This document shows, one piece after another, positions 33,728-39,900 of a stretch of DNA of 64,000 nt. The stretch is from the NCBI GenBank assembly GCA_964420325.1, contig CAYQSU010000003.1, positions 25,549 to 89,548 of the forward strand, given 5' to 3'. The position numbers were made by a program, and so were the translations under genes. This DNA comes from CAYQSU01 sp964420325. Its GTDB lineage: Bacteria; Pseudomonadota; Alphaproteobacteria; Rhodospirillales; Defluviicoccaceae. The notes under the pieces were generated by a model. That model made no database searches. It worked only from the letters and a program-made list of their open reading frames with translations, and was not told the origin of the DNA. Position 1 is the first letter of the stretch; each line of letters opens with the position of its first letter.

Positions 33728-35058
33728 AGACCTTCATCGGCATCGACCTCGGCTCGACCACGACGAAGGCGGTGCTGATGGACGAGAACCAGCGGGTTCT
33801 CGGCCGCGGCATTACCAACTCCCGATCCAACTACGACACGGCGACCCGGGTCGCCGGTCAGGAGGCGCGCGTCGACGCCCAGCTGATGCTGTGCCATCGG
33901 GCGCTCGAGGGCGTCAACGGTCTCGCGGGCCGCCCCGACGACTTCGTTTCCGGTCTCGGCCGCGCGTTCCGGCTCGAGCAGTTCCTGGAACAGTTGGGCG
34001 ACCTCGAGGAGACCTGCATCGGCCAGCTCGCGAACGACCGCTTCGCCGGCGTGCGCCGCGAGGCCGAGGCGGCGCTGGGACTGGTCTTCAAGCGGCTACG
34101 CGAGGAGGCACCGGCGCTGTTCGCGCCCGGCGCCAAGCGCAAGTCCGACTTCTTCCGCGACGTCGCCGGCGCCCGCTACCTCGCCGTGGCCGAGGCGGTC
34201 GCCCGCGACGCCAAGCTGTCCTACGAGCTCCTCCTCAACGTCTACGACAAGTCCATCATCGAGGTCGAGAACCGGCCGCCGGCCGGCGACATCAAGGCCA
34301 AGTTCCGCCGCGCGCTCGCGGGCCTGCTCGACGCCGACGCCACGTTCGCCCCGGTCCGCGCCGAGGTCGAGGCGGCGGTGGCGAAGGCCCTCGACGTCGA
34401 GATCGAGGAGATCTTCCTCGTCGGCACCGGCTACGGCCGGGTGACGCTGCCGTTCTCCAAGGAGCACATCCGCTCCGAGATCCTCTGCCACGGCCTCGGT
34501 GCCCACATGATGTACCCGAACACCCGCACCGTGCTCGACATCGGCGGCCAGGACACCAAGGGCATCCAGGTCGACGAGAGCGGCATCGTCGTCAACTTCC
34601 AGATGAACGACCGCTGCGCCGCCGGCTGCGGCCGCTATCTCGGCTACATTGCCGACGAGATGAAGATGGGCCTGCACGAGCTCGGGCCCTTGGCGATCAA
34701 ATCGGACCGACCGGTCCGCATCAACTCGACCTGCACCGTGTTCGCCGGCGCCGAGCTGCGCGACCGCCTGTCGCTCGGCGAGCGGCGGGAGGACATCCTC
34801 GCCGGCCTCCACCGCGCCATCATCCTCCGCGCGATGTCGATCATCTCGCGGTCGGGCGGCATCACCGACGAGTTCACCTTCACCGGCGGCGTCGCCAAGA
34901 ACGAGGCGGCGGTTCGCGAGCTCAGGAAGCTGGTCAGGGAGAACTACGGCGAGGTCACCATCAACATCAACCCCGAGTCGATCTACACCGGCGCCCTCGG
35001 CGCGGCCGAGTTCGCCCGCCGCGCCGTCGAAGGCCGCGCCAGAGGAGGGACCGCATGA
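33724..35058 (+). CDS. bcrA: Benzoyl-CoA reductase ATP-hydrolysing subunit A
   Basis: 444 residues, BcrAD/BadFG ASKHA ATPase family. The phosphate-1 loop GIDLGSTTTKAVLMD starts at residue 6. The second phosphate loop is VLDIGGQDTKGIQVD near 265-280. NDRCAAGCGRYLGY near 295 contributes cysteines that hold the interdomain [4Fe-4S] cluster with BcrD, and the end has FTGGVAKNEAAV. ATP hydrolysis here drives electrons from ferredoxin to the BcrBC module. ATG 33724 overlaps the bcrB stop. Slightly longer than BcrD, as in Thauera. Confidence 0.95.
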   Translation: MKTFIGIDLGSTTTKAVLMDENQRVLGRGITNSRSNYDTATRVAGQEARVDAQLMLCHRALEGVNGLAGRPDDFVSGLGRAFRLEQFLEQLGDLEETCIGQLANDRFAGVRREAEAALGLVFKRLREEAPALFAPGAKRKSDFFRDVAGARYLAVAEAVARDAKLSYELLLNVYDKSIIEVENRPPAGDIKAKFRRALAGLLDADATFAPVRAEVEAAVAKALDVEIEEIFLVGTGYGRVTLPFSKEHIRSEILCHGLGAHMMYPNTRTVLDIGGQDTKGIQVDESGIVVNFQMNDRCAAGCGRYLGYIADEMKMGLHELGPLAIKSDRPVRINSTCTVFAGAELRDRLSLGERREDILAGLHRAIILRAMSIISRSGGITDEFTFTGGVAKNEAAVRELRKLVRENYGEVTININPESIYTGALGAAEFARRAVEGRARGGTA

Positions 35059-35900
35059 CCATCACCGTCGGCATCGACGTCGGCACCGGCGCCGTCAAGG
35101 CAGTGGCTTTCAACGTCGAGGACGGCGGGGTCGCGTGGCTCGCCCGCGACGTGCTGCGCATCCGCCAGCGCGACCCGATGCACCTCGCCCGTGAGACCTT
35201 CGACCACGTCCTCGAGGACGCCGGTGTCCGCGAGGGCGACGTCGCCTACGTCGCGACCACCGGCGAGGGCGAAGGGGTGCCGTTCCGCACCGGCCACTTC
35301 TACTCGATGACCACCCACGCCCGCGGCGCCATCCACCTCGAGCCGGCGGCGCGGGCCGTGCTCGACGTCGGCGCCCTGCACGGCCGTGCCATCCGCATCG
35401 ACGACCGGGGTAAGGTGCTGAGCTACAAGATGACCAGCCAGTGCGCGTCGGGCTCCGGCCAGTTCCTCGAGAACATCGCCCGCTATCTCGGCATCGCCCA
35501 GGACGAGATCGGGCCGTTGTCGCGTCGGGCCGATGCTCCTGAGACGGTCAGCTCGATTTGCGCCGTGCTCGCCGAGACCGACGTCATCAACATGGTCTCG
35601 CGCGGGATCACGGCGCCCAACATCCTCAAGGGCATCCACCTGTCGATGGCCGGCCGCCTTGCCAAGCTTCTGAAGGCGATCGGCATGGCCGACGGAACGG
35701 TGATGGTCACCGGCGGACTCGCCCTCGATCAGGGTCTGATCGCCGCCCTCGAGGAAGAGATCGGCAAGATCAGGGGGATCGCCGTCCAGGTGCGGACGCA
35801 CCCGGATTCGATCTACGCCGGGGCCATCGGGGCCGCCTTGTGGGGAGCCTTCCGCCATGAGAAGCTGGCCCGCCTGGGCCAGCTCCGCCAGGCCTCCTGA
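35055..35900 (+). CDS. bcrD: Benzoyl-CoA reductase ATP-hydrolysing subunit D
   Basis: 281 residues. ASKHA ATPase loops GIDVGTGAVKAVAF at residue 5 and AVLDVGALHGRAIRIDD near 98, cysteine motif SQCASGSGQFLENIARYL near 128, and VTGGLALDQGLI near 218. It forms the ATP-hydrolysing heterodimer with BcrA. GGAGGGA precedes ATG 35055, which also overlaps the bcrA stop by four bases. Length is close to that of Thauera BcrD. The ferredoxin gene follows by 22 bases. Confidence 0.95.
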   Translation: MTITVGIDVGTGAVKAVAFNVEDGGVAWLARDVLRIRQRDPMHLARETFDHVLEDAGVREGDVAYVATTGEGEGVPFRTGHFYSMTTHARGAIHLEPAARAVLDVGALHGRAIRIDDRGKVLSYKMTSQCASGSGQFLENIARYLGIAQDEIGPLSRRADAPETVSSICAVLAETDVINMVSRGITAPNILKGIHLSMAGRLAKLLKAIGMADGTVMVTGGLALDQGLIAALEEEIGKIRGIAVQVRTHPDSIYAGAIGAALWGAFRHEKLARLGQLRQAS

Positions 35901-35922
35901 ACCGCCCTGAGGAGACGACACC

Positions 35923-36168
35923 ATGGCGCTGTTGATCACCGACACCTGCACCGCTTGCGATGCGTGCCTGCCCGTCTGTCCCAACGAGGCGATCACCGCG
36001 GGCGATCCGATCTACGTCATCGACCCGTTGCGCTGCTCCGAGTGCGTCGGAGCCGAGGACGAGCCCCAGTGCCAGCTGGTGTGCCCGGAGGAGTGCATCG
36101 TTCCCGACCCGGACTGGCGGGAGTCGCGAGAGGAGCTTTTGGCCAAGTACACCCAGCTCCACGGCTGA
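35923..36168 (+). CDS. 2[4Fe-4S] ferredoxin, benzoyl-CoA reductase electron donor
   Basis: 81 residues. First cluster motif CTACDACLPVCP (residues 9-20); second CSECVGAEDEPQCQLVCP (near 38-55), with the eight-residue insertion between the second and third cysteines and a C-terminal helical extension seen in Allochromatium-type ferredoxins. Ferredoxins of this type are the very-low-potential donors for class I benzoyl-CoA reductase in Thauera. GAGGAG lies nine bases before ATG 35923. The last gene of the operon; a hairpin begins two bases after its stop. KorBA at 25442-27999 is the likely reductase of this ferredoxin. Confidence 0.92.
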   Translation: MALLITDTCTACDACLPVCPNEAITAGDPIYVIDPLRCSECVGAEDEPQCQLVCPEECIVPDPDWRESREELLAKYTQLHG

Positions 36169-36169
36169 A

Positions 36170-36187
36170 CGGCTGAACGGTCAGCCG
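36170..36187 (+). terminator. Hairpin directly after the ferredoxin gene
   Basis: Perfect 7-bp stem CGGCTGA / TCAGCCG with loop ACGG, starting two bases after the ferredoxin stop codon. There is no U-run, so it may act as a 3' stabiliser or as part of a factor-dependent terminator rather than a classic intrinsic terminator. Confidence 0.4.
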
Positions 36188-36438
36188 CCGGGGCCGCCCC
36201 TGACCACCGAGAGCACACCGCGGACGAGGTACATCGGCCAGGCGACGATGACCAGCGTCCGGCCGCCTCTGCGCGTCCGGCTGTTGTCTCGCCGGCCGGC
36301 AAACGCCCACCGCGCCACCGCCCGGCCGCACTCGACATAGAGACCGGCGGCGACCACCGCGGCCGCGATCAGCCTTGCATCCTCGGCGCTCACTTCGACC
36401 ACTCGGAGCCCTCGCCCGCGCCCGGAAGAGTCCACCAT
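36181..36438 (-). CDS. Small hypothetical protein
   Basis: Possible 85-residue protein with two moderately hydrophobic segments, LIAAAVVAAGLYVECG (near 23) and TLVIVAWPMYLVRGVLSVV (near 61), separated by a basic stretch RRDNSRTRRGGR. I do not recognise the family. It lies between the ferredoxin gene and the GNAT genes, on the opposite strand to the bcr operon. Its stop overlaps the hairpin after fdx. In a genome this GC-rich an open frame of this size can be chance, so the call is weak. Confidence 0.35.
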   Translation of the reverse strand: MVDSSGRGRGLRVVEVSAEDARLIAAAVVAAGLYVECGRAVARWAFAGRRDNSRTRRGGRTLVIVAWPMYLVRGVLSVVRGGPGG

Positions 36439-36644
36439 CTCGGCGCTCGGGGATCGATCCTACGCCCCACTGGCTGAACAACCGGTAACCGCAGGACGCC
36501 GCCGCCTGCGGCCAGGGCCCCCGCCATGCGATCGCGGCGCGGGTTGCCGCTCGAGCATGAATAGAACATGACAGGAACATTGGCGGCGAAGGACCTGAAG
36601 CCAAGGTCTCTTTTCCGCGCGCCGCAGCGACGCGACCGTCGGCG

Positions 36645-37187
36645 CTATGCCTCGGACAGCGCCCGGTCGAAGGCGATCCGCTGCGACGGGCGGAAGCCGC
36701 AGCCGTCGAGAAAGGCCAGCAGCCCGAAGTCGTTCCAGGTGACCTCGGTGCGCACGCGCTCCACCCGCAACGTCGCCAGATTGACCAAGAGCTGCGACAT
36801 CAGCGCCTGGCCGATCCCGCGGCCGCGGGCGTCGGGGTCGACGCCGATGGTGTCCATCACCGCCTCCGGCTCGGTCTCGCCGAACTCGCCGAAGTCGACG
36901 CGGGCCATGATGAACCCGGCGGGGCGGCCGTCGAGCTCGGCGACGATCGACACGCGCACCCCGGATTCGTGCAGCGCCTCGGCGAGCTTGCGCCGATAGT
37001 AGGGGGACCGGTCGCGGCCGGTGGTCCGGCGATCGATGGCGACGATGGCTGCGAGGTCGTCCTCCGTCATCGAGCGAACGGGGATGCGGTCCCGCGCCAG
37101 CGCGGCCGACGCCTCGTCGGCGGGCGCGCTGTAGTCGATCTCGTCCTTGTCACCGATCCGCTCGGGCACTGACGGCGCTCTTGCCAT
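36645..37187 (-). CDS. GNAT-family N-acetyltransferase (paralogue 1)
   Basis: 180 residues. After about 40 N-terminal residues the GNAT fold begins with IPVRSMTEDDLAAIVAIDRRTTG. The acetyl-CoA loop DPDARGRGIGQALM (Q/RxxGxG/A type) lies near 128-141, and the last strand ends LLAFLDGCGFRPSQR. ATG 37187 has GGGGAAG nine bases upstream; the frame is open further but enters the intergenic spacer. Downstream of, and on the same strand as, the second GNAT gene (28 bases apart), so probably one transcript. It may acetylate a small aryl compound or an acyl-CoA ligase lysine; neither is shown. Confidence 0.82.
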   Translation of the reverse strand: MARAPSVPERIGDKDEIDYSAPADEASAALARDRIPVRSMTEDDLAAIVAIDRRTTGRDRSPYYRRKLAEALHESGVRVSIVAELDGRPAGFIMARVDFGEFGETEPEAVMDTIGVDPDARGRGIGQALMSQLLVNLATLRVERVRTEVTWNDFGLLAFLDGCGFRPSQRIAFDRALSEA

Positions 37188-37215
37188 CGTTTCTTCCCCG
37201 TCCCTTTGGTCGTCC

Positions 37216-37698
37216 TCAGTCCTCGCTCCGCTCGGCGAGCGGCGTTGCCGTGTCGCGCTCGAGCACGACCCGGCCCGCATGGCGAAACCCCTCCGCGTCG
37301 AAGAAAGCAAGGAGGACGTGGTCGGTCCACCGGGCCTGCGTCTGCATCTCGCGCACGCCCTTTCTCGCCATGATGTCGTCGATGCCGTCCATCAGCGCCC
37401 GGCCGAGGCTGCGGTGCTGCCGGTCGGGGTCGATGCCGATGGCGTCCAGCGCGGCGACGCGATCCTCGCGGCCGAACTCGCCGCCCAGCAGCCGGCAGAA
37501 CGCGAAGCCGGCGAGCACATCGTCCTCGCAAACGCCGAGATAGATGAATCCCTTCGGGTCGTTCAACGCAGCGGTCAGCCGCTTCTCGTAGAATCCGCGC
37601 CGCTGTGCGCCCGTGAGCCGGTGGTCGATGGCGATCACCGCTTCCAGATCGCCGGGTGTCAGCGGCCTCAGACCGATCCTGGCACCGCCCGCGCTCAT
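37216..37698 (-). CDS. GNAT-family N-acetyltransferase (paralogue 2)
   Basis: 160 residues from ATG 37698. It is clearly paralogous to the neighbouring GNAT genes: IGLRPLTPGDLEAVIAIDHRLTG at the start and DPDRQHRSLGRALM as the CoA loop, where the second glycine of the usual motif is replaced (RSLG). The catalytic residue cannot be identified. Divergent from the SDR gene at 37863; the intervening gap has the best-conserved operator-like site of the island. The frame also opens at 37800 inside that gap, but AGGA about six bases before 37698 supports the shorter form. Confidence 0.82.
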   Translation of the reverse strand: MSAGGARIGLRPLTPGDLEAVIAIDHRLTGAQRRGFYEKRLTAALNDPKGFIYLGVCEDDVLAGFAFCRLLGGEFGREDRVAALDAIGIDPDRQHRSLGRALMDGIDDIMARKGVREMQTQARWTDHVLLAFFDAEGFRHAGRVVLERDTATPLAERSED

Positions 37699-37821
37699 CG
37701 TCCTGCCGTCCCTGGCATCGGCTCCGTCCTCCCTTGGCGACCGGCACGGGATATCGCTGCGGTCGCCCGCGTCATTCCGGCGCATTGACGGCACCGGCAA
37801 GAACAGCTAAACTCTCAATTC

Positions 37822-37835
37822 GGTACGATAATGCG
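37822..37835 (-). promoter_or_regulatory. Operator-like site CGCA-TTATCG-TACC (minus orientation)
   Basis: On the plus strand GGTACGATAATGCG, continuing TA. It is nearly identical to the site at 13556-13569. It lies 27 bases before the GTG of the SDR gene and 124 bases before the divergent GNAT gene, so it could overlap the SDR promoter or transcription start. Confidence 0.6.
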
Positions 37836-37862
37836 TATTTAACCCCCCTTCAAGAGGTTTTC

Positions 37863-38579
37863 GTGACCGCACCCTTCGATCTCTCGGAAAGGCTCGCGAT
37901 CGTCACCGGCGGCCGCCAGGGCATCGGCCGCGCCATTGCCGATGCGCTCGCCGTCGCCGGTGCCGAGGTCCACGTCTTCGACGTCCGTGACCCCACCGCG
38001 GCTGCCTGCCCGCATCCCGTGCACGTCGTCGACGTCGCCGATGCCGCTGGCGTGGCGCGCAGCGTCGCCGCGCTTCCGCGGACCCCGACGCTTCTCGTCA
38101 ACAACGCCGGCATCACCCGCGACCGCTCCATCGCCAAAATGAGCGACGCCGAATGGGCCGAGGTCATTGCCGTCAACCTGACCGGCGCCTTCAACATGAT
38201 CCGTGCCGTCGCCCCGGCGATGGCCGCGGCAGGCGGTGGCCGCATCGTCAACATCACCTCGATCAACGGGCTGCGCGGCAAGTTCGGCCAGGCCAACTAC
38301 GCCGCCTCCAAGGCCGGCCTGATCGGCCTGACCAAGACCGCCGCCCGGGAGTTCGGCCCCAAGGGCGTCACCGTCAACGCTGTTGCCCCCGGCATGGTGC
38401 TGACGGACATGGCGCTCGCGCTGCCCGAGGCGTTCCGCACCCGCGCCGTGGAGGAAACCGTCCTGGGTCGCCTCCCCGAACCCGCCGACGTTGCTTACTC
38501 CGTCCTGTTCCTGCTCTCCGACGCCGCCCGCATGATCACCGGCCAGGTGCTCCAGGTCGACGCCGGACAGCGCCTCTGA
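37863..38579 (+). CDS. Short-chain dehydrogenase/reductase (FabG/BadH-like)
   Basis: 238 residues, classical SDR. NAD(P) motif TGGRQGIGRAIADAL near 15, NNAGITRD near 80, catalytic serine in NITSINGLRGKFGQ and YAASKAG (YxxxK) near 143-150, ending in the FabG-like MITGQVLQVDAGQRL. It oxidises a hydroxyacyl-CoA or reduces an oxoacyl thioester. In R. palustris BadH, an SDR, oxidises 2-hydroxycyclohexanecarboxyl-CoA, but no BadI or BadK is present here, so a 3-hydroxyacyl-CoA role or FabG/PhaB-like function is equally likely. GTG 37863 follows AAGAGG by seven bases. The nearby operator suggests co-regulation with the benzoyl-CoA genes. Confidence 0.82.
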   Translation: MTAPFDLSERLAIVTGGRQGIGRAIADALAVAGAEVHVFDVRDPTAAACPHPVHVVDVADAAGVARSVAALPRTPTLLVNNAGITRDRSIAKMSDAEWAEVIAVNLTGAFNMIRAVAPAMAAAGGGRIVNITSINGLRGKFGQANYAASKAGLIGLTKTAAREFGPKGVTVNAVAPGMVLTDMALALPEAFRTRAVEETVLGRLPEPADVAYSVLFLLSDAARMITGQVLQVDAGQRL

Positions 38580-38620
38580 CCCGGGGTCCGGCGCCGTCGC
38601 GGGGGGCAATGCGGTAAATC

Positions 38621-38634
38621 GGAACCAAAATACC
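38621..38634 (-). promoter_or_regulatory. Weak operator-like site upstream of the third GNAT gene
   Basis: The minus strand reads GGTATTTTGGTTCC, matching the 13406 site at 10 of 14 positions. It is in the 131-base gap between the SDR gene and the GNAT gene at 38711, in a locally AT-rich patch. This is the poorest match of the set. Confidence 0.3.
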
Positions 38635-38710
38635 TTTACATTTGACGGTGCCGGCGTAACGTTCTGCCGAGGAGGATTGGCACGGCACCGCCGGGTGACG
38701 TCCCAAGATC

Positions 38711-39226
38711 ATGGAGGCGAGCGCCATCTCGATGGCCGAGGAGCTGCACGCCAGCGAAAGAGCCGCCGTCGCCGGCGTGCGCATCCGCCGCGCCCGCCTC
38801 GAGGACGTGCCCGCCGTCGCCGCCCTCGACGAGCGGGTGACCGGCATCGCCAAGGGGGCGTACTGGCACGACGTCTTCGAACGCTATGGCGAGCGACGGC
38901 TCGCCGAGCGGTTCTTCCTCGTCGGCGAGCCCTCCGCCCCGCGGCAGGCGGGACGCGTCCTCGGCTTCATCGTCGGCGAGGTCCGCGCCTGGGAGTTCGG
39001 CTCCGAGCCCTGCGGCTGGGTGTTCGCGTTCTCGGTGGACCCGGGCGCGCGCCTGCAGGGGGTGGGCTCCGGCCTGTTCGAGGCGATGTCGGATGCGTTC
39101 AGGAACGCCGGCGTGCAGAAGATGCGAACCATGGTCGCCCGCACCAACCATCTGCACATGACCTTCTTCCGCAGCGAAGGCATGATGGCCGGGCCGTACA
39201 TCCAGCTGGAGAAGGAGCTGGACTGA
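38711..39226 (+). CDS. GNAT-family N-acetyltransferase (paralogue 3, BadL-like by context)
   Basis: 171 residues from ATG 38711 (an ATG at 38732 is possible). IRRARLEDVPAVAALDERVTG shows kinship with the two minus-strand GNAT genes, and the CoA loop is DPGARLQGVGSGLF near 112-125. GNAT BadL of R. palustris, as I recall, acetylates aminobenzoates, and the products relieve repression by the Rrf2 protein BadM. Here the GNAT gene is followed 72 bases later by an Rrf2 gene, the same pairing. Function as a signal-making acetyltransferase is therefore plausible but unproven. Confidence 0.8.
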   Translation: MEASAISMAEELHASERAAVAGVRIRRARLEDVPAVAALDERVTGIAKGAYWHDVFERYGERRLAERFFLVGEPSAPRQAGRVLGFIVGEVRAWEFGSEPCGWVFAFSVDPGARLQGVGSGLFEAMSDAFRNAGVQKMRTMVARTNHLHMTFFRSEGMMAGPYIQLEKELD

Positions 39227-39257
39227 CATCCGCGCCCAAGGCCGGCCCGTAGAAGGT

Positions 39258-39280
39258 CGCGATCGGCAACCGATATCGCG
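39258..39280. promoter_or_regulatory. Imperfect inverted repeat before the Rrf2 gene
   Basis: Arms CGCGATCGG (39258-39266) and CCGATATCGCG (39270-39280) around CAA, with a two-base bulge in the right arm. It ends ten bases before AGGAGA, the ribosome binding site of the Rrf2 gene, so it could be an autoregulatory operator or a leader hairpin. It does not resemble the TGCA-type sites. Confidence 0.4.
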
Positions 39281-39298
39281 GCTGGACGAAGGAGACGC

Positions 39299-39751
39299 AT
39301 GAAGCTGCAGGTCGCCAGTCAACTCGCTATCTACGCCCTCCTCGAGCTGGCGGCGGAGCCGGAGCGTCAGCTCTCTGTCGCCGAGATCGGCGAAACCTAC
39401 CGAGTCTCCGCCCATCACCTCGCCAAGGTGATGCACACGCTCGGGCGGGCAGGGCTGGTGCGCTCGGTGCGTGGCGCCGGTGGCGGCTATCAGTTCAGTG
39501 GCAATGCCAAGCGGACGACGCTGCTCGACATCATCCAGCTGTTCGAGACCATCGCCGATGGCAACGCCGAGGCCGACCAGCCGGGCGAGACCACCGAAGC
39601 CGGGCGGGCGCTCGGCCAGGTCCTCGGCGAGATCGACGACATCGTCCGCGCGACCCTCGGCTCGATCACCATCGCCACCATGCTCAAGCTGATCGAACGG
39701 CGGCGCTCGCGCGCCGACGCCCCTCTCGAGGCCGCCCTCCCCGCCCCCTGA
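39299..39751 (+). CDS. Rrf2-family transcriptional regulator (BadM-like by context)
   Basis: 150 residues. Winged-helix start MKLQVASQLAIYALLELA, recognition region ETYRVSAHHLAKVMHTLGRAG near 30-50 and wing VRSVRGAGGGYQFSG near 55-70 are classic Rrf2. The protein has no cysteine at all, so it cannot bind a cluster through the three-cysteine loop of IscR/NsrR; a small ligand is more likely. BadM, the Rrf2 repressor of the R. palustris benzoyl-CoA reductase operon, is the nearest functional precedent. Ribosome site AGGAGA is five bases before ATG 39299. It is the only recognisable DNA-binding protein in the island and a candidate reader of the shared operators. Confidence 0.85.
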   Translation: MKLQVASQLAIYALLELAAEPERQLSVAEIGETYRVSAHHLAKVMHTLGRAGLVRSVRGAGGGYQFSGNAKRTTLLDIIQLFETIADGNAEADQPGETTEAGRALGQVLGEIDDIVRATLGSITIATMLKLIERRRSRADAPLEAALPAP

Positions 39752-39900
39752 GTCCGCGCGCTCGTAGCGTTGGGCGTGGATGCCCCGTCAGCCGGACACC
39801 GGCTTCCACTGCCGGTCCGTCCGTCCACGGGAGCACGAACCTGCGGGAGAACGTGAGCCGGAGGCCGCCTGCAAGGTCGGGCTCCTCGAGCAGTCGGCAG

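Noticed and set aside
36439..36644. Possible gene or site between the small hypothetical frame and the first GNAT gene
   Set aside because: No credible protein, hairpin with U-run or operator-like motif was found in these 206 bases.
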